Source: Cryptomeria japonica (lineage: Eukaryota; Streptophyta; Pinopsida; Cupressales; Cupressaceae). Taken from it: a DNA stretch of 64,000 nucleotides. The stretch's first letter is position 1. Each line of letters starts with the position of its first letter. The position numbers and the translations under genes were made by a program. This document shows positions 46,321 through 58,194 of this stretch, piece after piece. The stretch is taken from the NCBI RefSeq assembly GCF_030272615.1, contig NC_081412.1:542706335-542770334 (forward strand), written 5' to 3'. Under the pieces are notes generated by a model. It was not told the origin of the DNA and made no database searches. It saw nothing but the letters and a program-made list of their open reading frames with translations.

Positions 46321-47407
46321 CTATCCTACCAGTGGGGTGTTGATTGGTTCTACCAGTGGATGAGTATTTTCAACATTTAGATCTGCTTTTCTAATCCATT
46401 GTTTTGAGAATTCTTGCTTGACTTCATCAACTTTTTCTTTCCCTTTCAAGCTAGCACTTTTGTTGTCTGTCGGTGATCTTTTGCTTCTACAGAATTTTGC
46501 AATATGCCCAATCTTGTTACATGCATAACAAGTTACATTATTTTTCTGAATAGCTTTGCCATAACCTATGCCGGTTTGAGTTTTGCATTGATTAGATAGA
46601 TGTCCAAATCTTCCACAAACATAACATCTCACATTCATTCTACAATTTTCAAAGTTATGACCCACTTTGTTGCATTTTGAACATTGACCGGTGGGTGTGT
46701 TGATATTCTGATAATTCCTAGATCTACATTGATTTGCTCTATGACCATACTTGTTACAATTAAAGCATTTGCCATTGAATTTATAAGCACTAGGTTGTCT
46801 TACCAGTTTGTTGTGATCCTGAGTGTTTGTAGTACCGGAGCTTTCACCAACTTCAAAGCCAATTCCAAAAGTGTCACCTTTAGGTTTTTGATTCTTCAGC
46901 AAGGTGCCAAGTTCCTCTGAGCTTTTCTTGAGTTTGTCTTTGTGTTGATTTGTAATTGCCAATTCTCTTTCCAAGATTTCTTTCTATCTCAAGAGTTCAT
47001 TTGATTCATTCTGTGTGTGCATCAAATTTGTCTTCAATAAGTCATTTTCATAGCTAAGTCTTGTGTTCTCATTTTCTGCATCACTTAGTCTTTTGGTCAA
47101 TTCTTCTTCATTCTTTTTCCTATCTTCAGTTTCTTTGCAGAATCTCATGGTCATATCTTGCATCCCATTCTATGTTTTCCAGTTTCAGTTTGCTTATCTC
47201 ATCATTAAGTGATTCCTTTTCATCATTCTCATTTTGCAATTTTTCACATAATTCTCTTCTCTTATTTCTTGCAATGGTGAGATTCTCTTGAAGTGCTTGA
47301 ATTATATCCTAAGCTGCCTTGAGATCATCTTCAATTTTGATGTTTTTCAATTTTTCTGAATCATAGTTTGAGAGAGCTTCTTCAAGTTGCTTCATCAGAT
47401 TTTCCAT
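46321..47407 (-). pseudogene. Element L Gag-like protein with four zinc knuckles
   Basis: ATG at 47407 (MENLMKQLEEALSNYD). A charged coiled-coil region broken by stops is followed by an open C-terminal segment (46974-46321) with four CCHC knuckles: CFNCNKYGHRANQC, CSKCNKVGHNFENC, CYVCGRFGHLSNQC and CYACNKIGHIAKFC. All key Cys and His are kept. Matches D. The frame is also open upstream of the ATG through the PBS into the LTR up to 47728. Confidence 0.8.
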
Positions 47408-47464
47408 CTCTACCAGTGTCAAGATCTTCCTCAAGCTGTTAGGCTTCTGAAAATAGAGGACTAG

Positions 47465-47478
47465 GCTCTGATACCAAT
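47465..47478 (-). other. Element L primer-binding site (tRNA-iMet)
   Basis: Minus strand ATTGGTATCAGAGC, an exact match, directly inside the LTR at 47479. Confidence 0.93.
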
Positions 47479-48265
47479 TGTTAGGATTCCCATAGATATT
47501 GAGAGGGGGGGGGTGTGAATTAGTATCTGACCGGTTAATAGAATTTCTCAACTTAAAACATGCAGAACATATTATAACAGTGTACCGGTATGCAAGAAAT
47601 AATGCAATAAACAAAAATGAAAGCAACCACATGAAAATAACACTATAACACAGTGATTTAAGGAGGAAACCCGGTGTGGGAAAAACCTCAGTGGGATTTG
47701 TGACCCACAATATTTTCTTATTGGCCAATAAGAGAATATTACTTACAATAGGGGCCTACACATGTAGGAAGGCCAAGTGCCTAGAGCTCACTGCTCAATG
47801 GGAAGTCTCACTGACTTACAATGTGGATTATACAAATCCAATAACTTGTATTGCTTTACAATAGCATCTTCAATGCCAGATTCAGTACCAGTTTCTGCTC
47901 TATTCTTTACATATACCCTTTAACCTATATTTTACATAATAGGTCTACCTAATAATTTTTCTTCACTTGCCTTTTTCACTTACAAAAAATGTCCTACAAT
48001 GACTTCTTATATATACAAATGATATCAAGTTAGCTTACAAAGTTTTTCAATAATAAACAAAATATGATATATCAAAAATCCTGTCGGCCTCTGTGCCGGT
48101 ATGCTTCCTTTCTCTGTTCTGGTGCCAGTGTTCTGGGTGCTGGTGTAGAGTGTTTTCTGCTGATGCTGGTGTAGTGCCTTGCCGATGCCATAGGATTGTA
48201 AGGTTGCTATCAATGACAAAACCTTCAATCACTTCCCTGTCTCATTGAGTGTACATATGCCAACA
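47479..48265 (-). repeat. Element L 5' LTR
   Basis: 787 bp, plus-strand start TGTTAGGATTCCCATAGA and end ATGCCAACA. A TATA-like TATATATA is at 48008-48015. The sequence GGAAACCCGGTGTGGGAAAAACC lies near 47666. Followed by ACTAG, then element F. Confidence 0.92.
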
Positions 48266-49930
48266 ACTAGATCTTCATTCTGTACCTATGTGTTCAATGT
48301 AGGTTCATTTGTCAGTATCTCTGTTGCCAGTTTAGAGTCTATATACCTTGAAGTTCCTCTAAACTATTCATCAATTTTCATATTTGTACTCTCAACAATT
48401 TTTTGCAATCTCTTGTTAAAACATCCATATGCTTTACTCTTAGATGAATAACTAAGAAATATTCCTTCATCACTTCTAGGATCAAATTTTCCAATATACT
48501 CATCTCTTCTAATATAACATTTACTTCCAAATATTCTGAAATATTTAAGAGTAGGAGTAATACCAAACCATAGTTCATGACGGGTCTTACTAGTTTTACC
48601 TTTGATGTGAACTTTGTTGAATGTGTAGACTGTTGTTCTTATCGCCTCTCTCCAATATACATGTGGTAGATTTTTTTCTAATAACATACTTCTAGCTGCA
48701 TCCAAGATAGTTCTATTTTTCCTTTCTACAACTCCATTCTGTTGTGCTGTTCGGGGTGCTGATAATTATCTTCTGATTCCATTTACTTCACATAATGTAT
48801 TAAATTCCTTGATGTGAATTCACCTCCTTGATCTGATCTTAGACATTTGATTTTCTTACCGGTTTCATTCTCTACCATTGCCTTGAATAGCTTGAATTTC
48901 TCAAGTGCTTCTGATTTTTCTCTAAGAAAAGTAACTCAACACATTCTAGAATAGTCATCAATGATTAGAATGAAATATCTATCACCTTGTAAGCTTTTAG
49001 TTCTATCTGGACCACATAAATCAGTATGAATTAAGTCAAGAGCATTATTGGATTTTTTCTGGAATACTTTTAAAAGATGCTCTAACTTGTTTTCCAAATT
49101 GACATTCCTAACATACCGGATTGTGAGGTTTAACAATCTTAGGTAAATCTCTAACTACTTTAGTTGTACTGATTTTCATAATGCAATCAAAATTTACATG
49201 ACAGAGTCACTTATACCATATCCAACTTTCATCAATATGTGCAATCAAGCGTGTCTTTTCATTGTTATTCAAATGAAATGTATTACCTCTAGTTTGATTA
49301 CCGGTTGCAATTTCCAAACCAGTTATGTTCATAATTTTGTATTTTCCATTCTTGAATTGTAACTGAAATCCTTTTTCAACTAATTGACCAACACTCAATA
49401 GATTATTCTTTAAACCTTCAACATAGTAAACATTGTCAGTATTATGCTTACCATCAAGAGATATAGTACCTTTTCCTTTGATCAAACAAGCTTTATCATC
49501 TCCAAATCTTACTAGACCTCCATTATATTCCTGAAAAGTCAAGAATTTACTTTTATCACCAGTCATATGATGTGAACATCCCGAATCAATGATCCATTTA
49601 TCCTTAACTTCAATTTTAGCTTCTAGGGCCTACTCTATCAGTTGAACAGTAGGTGTCAGTTGATCTTCTATTATATCAACAAAGACCCATCCATTGTCTG
49701 TCAGATCTTAATCAGAATCATTAGTGACTCCTTCATCAACAAGATAACAAGACTTGTCTTTATTCTTCTTAAATCTATATCTCTAATATTCAAGGTTAGG
49801 CTTGTATGTTTTTATAGCTTATTCTTTCAATCTTGCATGTCTATGAAGGCATCTTGAAGCCATATGACCAATCTTATTATAGTTAAAACATTTAAAGGGT
49901 GCTTTACCTTCATACTTACTTTCAACTAGA
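48266..49930 (-). pseudogene. Element F protease-integrase part of Pol
   Basis: From about 49930 leftward: knuckle CFNYNKIGHMASRC (second Cys lost), protease core WIIDSGCSHHMTGD with DSG intact, GAG-pre-integrase (open 49207-49566), WIWYK-LCHVNFD with a stop inside the HHCC motif, LIHTDLCGP (first D), a frameshifted stretch, then NGVVERKNRT (E) and open sequence 48705-48364 ending at the linker. Copia type, distinct from A/C/K. Confidence 0.87.
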
Positions 49931-50712
49931 CCTTTAGGCATTTTCCTTGCGAATAGTGCTTCAAGTTCTTCAAGTTCTTCATTTTATCTCTTGCTTTCTT
50001 CAAGTTCTCTTGCATCAAAGGCTTTCCAATCAGATTTGTCAAATGATGGTGTAGATGATGTTGATGCTTTAAAAGCTAAATCTGTCTTTATAATAGCAAT
50101 AGGACCAAATTCCTCAATTTCAAAAGCTGAAAGTTTTCCAATCAATGTGTCCCTAGTTACTGATGTATTAGGAATTGTTCTTAACTCATTTATAGTAGTA
50201 ACTTTCATTTTGTATGCTAGTGGCAATCCTATTAAAACTTTTGAAACAATTTTATCTTCACTTAAGGTTCCTCCACAACATTTAATACCCAAAATAATTT
50301 CATTTACTCTTTCCATAAAAGCAGAAATCCTTTCATCTTCTTTCATTTTTAGATTTTCATACCTGACTCAGAAGCTTTCAAGTTTTGTAATTTTGACTGT
50401 GGAATCTCCTTCATTCAATGTTTCCAAATAGTCCCAAATAGCTTTAGTAGTAGATCTATCTTATAATCCCATGATTTTCTGATCTGATAATGCGCTCAAA
50501 AGTGCTTCTCTTGCTTTGCAATCATTTTCTTCATCTTTTCCTAAGGTTGGTGGATTAGGCTGACCAGGAGTAGAAGCAGTATAGCCATTCTTTGTCACTT
50601 CCCAGATGTCCTTCCCAATGCAATTTAGATGTGTCTCCATCCTGATCTTCCATATGCCATAGTTGGTTCCATCAAGTTTAGGACTGTCCTTCCTAAAATA
50701 GTTAGAAGACAT
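49931..50712 (-). pseudogene. Element F copia Gag
   Basis: Starts MSSNYFRKDSPKLDGTNYGI at 50712, open to a stop at 50461, then resumes 50346-49984 (MKEDERISAFMERVNEIILG, KVLIGLPLAYKMKV). UBN2-type Gag, related to but clearly different from the MMKR Gags of A/C/K. Confidence 0.88.
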
Positions 50713-50755
50713 TGGATCTCCTCAAGCTATTAAACTTCTGCAAAAAGAGGACTAG

Positions 50756-50769
50756 GCTCTGATACCAAT
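50756..50769 (-). other. Element F primer-binding site (tRNA-iMet)
   Basis: Minus strand ATTGGTATCAGAGC, exact, directly inside the LTR at 50770. Confidence 0.93.
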
Positions 50770-51794
50770 TGTTAGGTCCTAGAGACAACTGAGAGGGGGG
50801 GGGGGTGAATCAGTTGTCAGATAAAATTAAACCTAAAACAACTTATCCAAACTTAATGCTTAATACCGGTAAAGAAAACTTAATGTTGGTAGATAGTTTA
50901 TCAGTTAATTGCAGTACCAGTAAAGATTAATGCATGAACCAGAAATACAATATCATCCAGAACACAACACCAATATTTGTACATGGAAACCCTGTAAGGG
51001 GAGAAACCACGGTGGGAAACCTTACCCACAATCAGATGATACTACTGCAGATAGCATGTGTATACAATAGGGGGTCTGCACATGTAGAAAGGCTAAGTGC
51101 CTAGAGCTCACTACTCACACACAAATAGGAGTCACACTGACTACAATTGGATGGTTAAATCCAATAATGATGTATTGCTCAAAATAGCATCTTCATATGC
51201 TAGATTTAGTACCGGTTCAGTTCTGATATGTCTTCACAAAAACCTTCTTTCAACCTTGAAATGATGTTTGCATGTATAGCTCTGCTTATTCTCGCATATC
51301 GATCTTACAAATAAGGTCTTACATATATATTGAAGCTTAAGACCAATTTTAGTAGGTCGGCTCTAAAAGATATTACAATAAAATCAATTACAAATAAAAA
51401 AATATCTGATGCATGATGTCGGCTCAATGAATTTACAATAACAACAAAATCTTCTCCATAGCATGTCGTGCTTGATTTGGAATAGATAAGCCTGTCGATG
51501 CTTACCCTGGACCTATTTTCTAGTAACAACAAATATGCAAACACAAATATACCAATGAACAAATCTCCAAGACAAAGTGTCCAAATGATGTCTTCGACAT
51601 AACCAAGTGTTTTCCATGTCATTCCAAGTGCTGGTGAACAATATATCTTGCCAGTGTACCAGATACTGGTGACTGTGCATAAGTTACTAGTTTGCTGGTG
51701 AACATTGCCAATTCTCCAAGTGTCAGATTTGATAAGTGTTAATAGGTGTTGACATCAATGACAAAACCATATCAACATATCCAAAATACCAACA
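50770..51794 (-). repeat. Element F 5' LTR
   Basis: 1025 bp, plus-strand TGTTAGGTCCTAGAGAC to ATACCAACA. Contains CTGAGAGGGGGGGGGGGTGAATC, the conserved GGAAACCCTGTAAGGGG motif, and a segment (AAGTGCCTAGAGCTCACTACTC) that is homologous to the LTRs of D and L. Confidence 0.92.
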
Positions 51795-51800
51795 AAGTTG

Positions 51801-52854
51801 ATCCTATCTTCCTTATTTGAAATGGAAAGGAATTGATTGAATTATGTAGTACAAAAGTGACAAAGAGTTGATTATAACTTGAGATCAGAATATGGGATGA
51901 ATTTGTGCACCTGGATCTGGTAGTAGTATGTTGAGACGAATTTGCCCTTCAAATTTGAGGAAAAGTTGCCTAGACCATAGTGGGAATGTACATGGTCCTC
52001 CAAAAAATCCATGAAATGAAAAGGGTTTTTCTGCCTCTGCAAATGGAGCCTGAATCTGAAAGTACAGCTACACACCTGCAACCTACACATAGAAAAGAGA
52101 GGAAAATGGGTTAGGATTGGGGGTTTTCCTTTAGGTCAAACCCAAGTTTTGGAATTAACCAAGTAATGAAAGAAAGTACTTGCAAGTAGATGTAAATGAA
52201 AGACTGAAGTGTAAATCACCTCAAGGGAGGTTGTGATAGCAATGTTGATAGAAATGCTTGTGTGGAATTGAATGTTGGAATCAATCTCCTCTTTAATGGT
52301 TGAATCCTTGACTTGAATGCAACACCTAGCCTTCAAGGGAGAATTGAGAATGCTCCATGCTGGAAAAGAATGCTTGAATGCTTGAATGCTTGATCACTTA
52401 TGCAACTTGACACACTCCAATCTTACCCAAATTCAACTTATCAAACTTCCACTTATGCAAATGAGAGGATGGATGCCCTTGAAATACATGTTAGTGGATT
52501 TGATTTTTTTAATAGGTTGACATTGGAGGAGTTTCCCGCCTAATGCACAACCAACAATGCAACCCTAGGAAGGGTCTTGCCCCAAAATATGATAGGGATA
52601 GGGGTGCCACACCCTTTTTCTTGGAGGAAAAAGGCTCCATGCCCCTGTCCAAGAGGGGATAGGGGTGCCATGCCCCCATCCTACCCTTTTCTCTAGGGCA
52701 GAGTGTAGACAGGGTGGTTTGGAGGCCAAGGAAGAAGCTAATTTTGAGGGTAAAGCAGTCTGCAGTCTCTGATTAGGCTAGAGGATTCGATCTCGCATGT
52801 GTGAGGACCCTAATACAATAAAAATTGCTAGGGTCACACTTTTATGACACTATA
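51801..52854 (-). repeat. Element G 3' LTR, second segment
   Basis: Continues the LTR broken at 29579 and matches about 58411-59432. It carries a short tandem GAATGCTTGAATGCTTG near 52370 and ends TTATGACACTATA. The right LTR has a longer run of the same unit near 58978. Confidence 0.88.
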
Positions 52855-53607
52855 TTTAGCCCCCACTTTAGCAGGAGTATGAGCGTACACCAATATTGTT
52901 GGTAAAGTACAAGCAAACAAGATTGAAAGACTTTTACCACATCAAGGAGGCAAGATGAACTAAGCCCCCTGTGGACATAGGATCTTACAACTTTAATTGA
53001 AAAATTAAAAGGGAATATTGAGAAGGGGAGAACCATAATAGCAAGTAGCAAAGTTCCCTTCACTATGAGTCATGAAGGTAATCATACCAAAGATCACAAA
53101 GCAAAAAAAAGTTCACTAAGTAATTCTAAGTATTGAGAAGGAAAATATGAGTGGAGTGTATGCCCCCACATTAAAGCGATCATGTGCACCTTATCGAGAG
53201 TGATTTATTTAAGGTAGGATACACCCAAGAGGGAGAGAAGAAAGGGACTACGTTATCACAAGGATTTATCCCCCAATCAAGGAATAAACCCAAGGATAAT
53301 GAACACAAAACACGAGGTAGTGTCACTTTCCTTGAGGTCAGTATGTTGTATGATAACTCATGTATATCATGTATGTATGTATGCATATAATAATTTTCAT
53401 TCCCCAAAGAAGGACACTACCTTGGAAGAAAGGGAAGAGAGGATGTCTTTTGAGTCAACATGAAAGAGACCAAGAAAAAATTTCAATTCTTTGCATCATC
53501 CCCAAGTAGACATTAAGGGAACAATAGAAGAACATGGATACATATAGAAGAATGGTCACAAAATAGAAAGAAAGAAGAGAGAGAGAAGATCTATAGTGCT
53601 AATATTA
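52855..53607 (-). other. Element G polypurine tract and 3' noncoding region
   Basis: TTTAGCCCCCACTTT (52855-52869) is the purine tract on the minus strand. The rest to 53607 has no credible coding frame; GAGGCAAGATG and AAGAGGGAGAGAAG-type purine runs occur. No RT or integrase remnant is visible. Confidence 0.7.
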
Positions 53608-55146
53608 CTAATATAGCATGACATCCACTTCTCGATAATGTTGATCACTATTTAGGGAAGGCGAGAAACATGCTAAAGGAGCAACATAGAGCACAAAAGA
53701 TGGAGCTATCACAAGATCCAAAAAAGGATTGTGCTCATGTTGTAAGTCACTTTGTTTGATTATAGGAGCTAGGATTAGGGTTTGTGAAAACTCATCTGAT
53801 AAATGATTGTTGATATCAACATAATCATAGTCACTATCAGAAGCATTAGGAGCTGTATTCCCATTATGAATAATATTTTCACCCATTTCTTGATCAAAGT
53901 TTAGAGAAAGATGAGCAAGAACATGAATAGGATTAAAACCATTACATGTTTTGTGCAACTTATGATTTGGAGACTTTGGTTAAACATCTTGATTAGGAGA
54001 AAAGGGAATCATGTCAACTGTTGGAGTCTCAGGAGATTTAGTATTTTGAGGGATAACTTCAGGAGCTCAAACATGACGTCTTCATCGGTGTTCTCTCACA
54101 CAATGATTCCATTGAGTCTTAGTGGAAGGCTAAGAAGGAGGAGGAATACTTGAAAACATAGGAATGTTTCTCTCCTTGATAGTGGAAGGTTTAGGTTGAG
54201 GTCTTTTTGGTTTATCAATAGGAGAAGCATGGCTCTTCTCTCAATAAGAGGAAGGAGGCGGAATTGGGCCATAGAAAGGAGCAATGGTAGGTGTAGGAAG
54301 AAGACCAGGTCCATCATGAGGAGGAGGTATAGATCTAACCTTAGGAGGAATATTGTTGTTCTCCTTAGGAGAAGGTATAGTCACATCCATAGGAATTGGT
54401 TGACTATATTCCTTAGGAGGGAGATTAGTTATATTCATGAGGGGAAGAACCTCATCTTGAAGAATAATAAGAATGTCAAGTGTTGGGGATATAGGTTGAA
54501 TTAAGGACAAAATAATATTGTTCTTCAATTTTTGATAAGATTGAAAAAGAACATCTCTCCTTGATGGAAGAGATTGAAATTGTTTAGGCCAAAAGAGATC
54601 AATAGGAACACTAGGGATTATTTCAGATGGAAGAAATACACTATGGCTCATGCTTATGATTTATCCATTGTGAGGAAATTTTAGACACTTTTGGATTAGA
54701 GAAGCAATAGCCTTCATGGAAGATAGCCAAGGATAGCCCAACTTCACACAGAATTGCTCATAAGATGGTATGATAACAAAGTCACAATCGATGGATTTAG
54801 CATGAACCTCAACAGGAAGGGTACTAGAACCAATGGTAGGAAAAGATAAGTCATCAAATAACTTCACAATCACATTAGAAGCATCATATATTAGTTTATG
54901 CAATCATAAAGTGAAAAAATACTCTTTAGTTATGATATTAATCATGGAAGAGGGATCAATAAGGGCACCACGACAAGGGATATCCTTAACCTTCACAACT
55001 ATGTATAAAGGGCCATCGGGTGCTCTAATGGTCTCACTAGGGTCAAATGTAATACAAATATCCTTAGGCATATCTTGTGTTTCTACCATATTAACCAAGT
55101 TGGGAGCCATAGAGGTGAATTCTTCAGAAGAGAAAGAATTAGGCAC
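53608..55146 (-). pseudogene. Element G retropepsin-like domain and Pro-rich tail
   Basis: From 55146: NSFSSEEFTSMAPNLVNMVE, then YIVVKVKDIPCRGALIDPSS, where gypsy proteases have the D-S/T-G type active site; here it reads D-P-S. After a stop, LPVEVHAKSIDCDFVIIPSY and KLGYPWLSSMKAIASLIQKC match the C-terminal half of gypsy retropepsins (usual GRPWL box is GYPWL). A Pro-rich segment (54241-54651) and an acidic tail (53608-53958) follow. Probably inactive or non-catalytic. Confidence 0.7.
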
Positions 55147-55532
55147 AATCTCAATAACATTAGAGGTGTGAGAAGGCTAGGGATCAATTAAAATATTAAG
55201 ATTTTGATTAGGAGGAGCTACAGATGTATTCCCTTTATCATTCACACTTGCCATAAATATAATATTATTATCAATCAAGTCTTGAATCTTATTCTTTAGT
55301 GCAAAAAATTTCTCAGTATCATGACCAGGTTGATGATGAAATTGACAAAAGGAATTGATATCAAAATAAGGGGATGCAATTTTAGAAGGATCAATTTGTT
55401 TTATAGGAGGAAGTTTTATAAAATTTCTCTACAACAACTGAGACATAATACTATGTAAAGATTCATTCAAGGATGTAAATTGTCTTTCTCTTTGGAAAAA
55501 AATAGAAATAGAAGGCACACCTGTTGTAGCAT

Positions 55533-57107
55533 TCACATTGTTGTTGTCAATTTCATCATTGAACTTGATGAAGCTTTTATTGGTTTGAACTTCAAAAATG
55601 GTTGTTGAACACTCTCCCCCTTTTCACTAAGATCCATAGGAGTAGATTGCTCCATTTGACTGACAACCAGTTGATAATTGTGGAGTGTTGCACACAACTC
55701 CAAAAAGGAACTAAACTCAGACAAAAGAAGCTTTTCCTTGATATCTTTTTGTAAATTAGAAATCAAAATTATTTGAATATCATTATTAGGTACATGAAAA
55801 AAATTTGAGCACACAAATGCGTATATCTACCAATGAAATCAATCACTTTTTGTTTAGCACCTTGTTTACAATGCATTAAATTAGTCAAAGTGATTTAAGG
55901 ACCGATGTTGTTTTGAAATTATTGGATGAAAGAATTTGCTAGTTGTTGAAAAGAAGTGATAGAATAAGAAGGAAAAGAGCAATACCATTGTAAAGCCTTA
56001 TCTCTCAATGTTCTTGTAAACAATTTTTGCAAGCAACCTTTGATCATAAGCAAAATCAGTACACAAGGTTTCAAATGTTTTGACATGTGTAAGAGGATGA
56101 CCTTTTCCATTATAGAGTTCCAATTGAGGGATCTCAACATGATTAGGTGGTACAACTTTAACAATATCAAGAGAAAGTTGACTCACAACATCAAAGGTGG
56201 GCACACTAAACCTGGATTGACTTATAGAAGCCATTTGTTGTTATTGTAAGGAAGACATGGTCTGAGCAAGATTGTTAATTGTTGCTTCGGTAGAAGAATT
56301 GATGTTAGACATAGGTGATTGAGAAGGTGTTGGGATGTTATTGAAAGAAGGCATGGACTGAGAATAAAGTGGTGGGATATTATGATAAGTAGGAATAGGT
56401 GATGATTGGGTAGGAAAAGGGAAACTTAAAGGAGGAATAAAGTTGTTGAAGGAATTACCTCCTTGTGTCACACTGATTGGTTGAGGAATAATAGGAACAC
56501 TCATGGAAAACATAGGTAAAGATGGAAGATTCAATGAAGAAGAGGGATTTCCCCCATGACCAATGGTTGTAGGAATGGAATTTTGAGTTGATGTAGCCAT
56601 GATATTGGAGGTAAAAGTAGGAATACTAGTCATAAGAGTAGTCAAAGGAAATGAAGGAGTGACTTGTGTTGAAGGTTGTGAATAACCTATGGTTTCGGAA
56701 AAACTCTTGATAGGAATGACATTAGAATCAACAATATATGCAATTCCATGCCATATATCAATTCCATTCTTATCACTTTGAATCATGCATTTAAGGCCTT
56801 CAATTAATGCAAGAGCTTCACTATTAGGGTATTCTTGGGACATCCATTGTTGAAAGTTATCAAATTGTTTTTCCAATGTGAAAAGTTGATCTATAGAGAC
56901 CCTAGTTAAAGCTTCTTTTGCATCATGGGATTCAACATTGGGGTGAATAGGTACATGATTAGGATGGGGAGAATTAGCATGATCCTCATTAAATAAGTCA
57001 CCCAAATTAGGTTCCATATCCTTGGTAATTAAACCTTGGAAAGACTTAATTCTAATGCTTCGTCTAATGGGGATATGATAGGTAGGACTAATAGTGGTAA
57101 AAATCAT
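55533..57107 (-). pseudogene. Element G gypsy-type Gag
   Basis: Starts MIFTTISPTYHIPIRRSIR at 57107. A long Ser/Pro/Asn-rich N-terminal half runs to 56241, then MASISQSRFSVPTFDVVSQL (56234) and the core Retrotrans_gag pattern: LRDKALQWYCSFPSYSITSF, LANSFIQ, and the helix FIGRYTHLCAQIF. Ends near 55533 in a Gln/Ser-rich tail. There are two frame changes and several stops. Gypsy Gag by the ALQWY...F pattern. Confidence 0.78.
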
Positions 57108-58194
57108 GCACTAGAGGGAAAATTGAAATTTTGAATTTGGAACAAAGCTTAAATAATTGATTAATGCAAAATTTAAGAAAATACCGATTAAACAATTTGA
57201 ACTTTGTTGGAAGAAAAGGATGACACAATTTCCAAAAATGAAAGGAAATTGGAATTTTAAATTAGGGCCAAGGGAATACTAATTAGTTTTAAAATCAAAA
57301 TTTTTAAAATTGGGGCAGACTATAATTAACCTCTTAATTTTAAAAAATTTCTTGAAAATTTGAAATGTTGAATTTTGGAGGTATTTTTGATTCTAGAGGG
57401 ATAAAATATCAACAATATCAACCAATCTTTTGGATAGGCTATTAAATAGAGTCATAATAGTCTCCCAAAATTTTGAGAAAAAAACAAGAATGCACATGGT
57501 CCAGCCTAATTTTTTCAAAATTTTTCAGGGATGAATGTTATGATGATTTCAAAGCTAGCCCCCAAAATTGTAGAATTTTATAATTTCTAGATAGGCAAAA
57601 TTAAGGTTCAAATGTAAAAATAGGACCCTATTAGGGTTTTGAAGAAAAAGAGGAATTGAATTGCAAATTTGAAAAAGGTCAAACCTAACGGATAGGGACA
57701 CCTTGGAAATGTTTAAAAATCTGAGTTGGAATGAAATTAATTTGAAATTTGCACAAAATCCAATTAATTTTGAAAATTAGGGTTTTATGACCTAACCACT
57801 TAATTTTAAAATTTAAATTTTGGGAAAAAGGGGGGAAATCAAAAATTTGAATTGTAGGAATGAAGACAAATCTCAAAACAATCAGAAATCTAAAAATTAA
57901 ATGGTAATCCAATTTTTGCACAAGTTAAAGATGATTTTTGAAAATTAGGGTTTTGACAAGTAACCTCTTAATTTTGTAAATCTGAATTGCAAATTGAACA
58001 AGACAATGAGGATATTGAATTTGATAAACAAGACAATTTTCAGATCTACGATAACCACAAGCAATTTTTAAAAATCACAAGTTCAATTTTAATTTTAAAA
58101 ACTAGGGTTTTTAATGATTTATGCACAATGTTTGCAGAGATTTGAAACTTGTAAATGAAAAATATGCAATATTTTTCAAAGGAAAGCATGCAAG
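57108..58194 (-). other. Element G AT-rich leader with recurring phrases
   Basis: About 1.1 kb, no coding frame. A phrase like AAAATTAGGGTTTT followed by CCTCTTAATTTT recurs near 57310, 57775, 57945 and 58100. The same phrase occurs in H near 27195. Confidence 0.65.

Larger units (their letters stand above)
39973..48265 (-). mobile_element. Element L: non-autonomous LTR retrotransposon with duplicated 3' end
   Basis: Minus strand: 5' LTR 47479-48265, PBS 47465-47478, Gag-like ORF (46321-47407), ORF2 (42649-45953), PPT 42457-42468, then three LTR copies (41688-42456, 41111-41687, 39973-40768). The target duplication ACTGG/ACTAG is at the outer ends. Closely related to D. It sits in the integrase-RT linker of F. 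The extra LTR copies come from two tandem duplications, one of which also copied 75 bp of F. Confidence 0.9.
29580..51794 (-). mobile_element. Element F: Ty1/copia retrotransposon, host of K and L
   Basis: Minus-strand copia element: 5' LTR 50770-51794, PBS 50756-50769, gag, protease, integrase, then L inserted in the integrase-RT linker (39973-48265), RT, then K inserted between RT and RNase H (31490-38777), RNase H, PPT 30598-30609, 3' LTR 29580-30597. LTR ends TGTTGG...CCTAACA. The flanking AAGTTG is duplicated. It belongs to a different copia family from A/C/K. Many stops; inactive. Confidence 0.9.

Noticed and set aside
39961-47520. Runs of 8-10 G near LTR ends as possible sequencing or assembly faults
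   Set aside because: The G-tract is present at the homologous place in every copia-type LTR, so it is a real feature even if exact lengths are uncertain.
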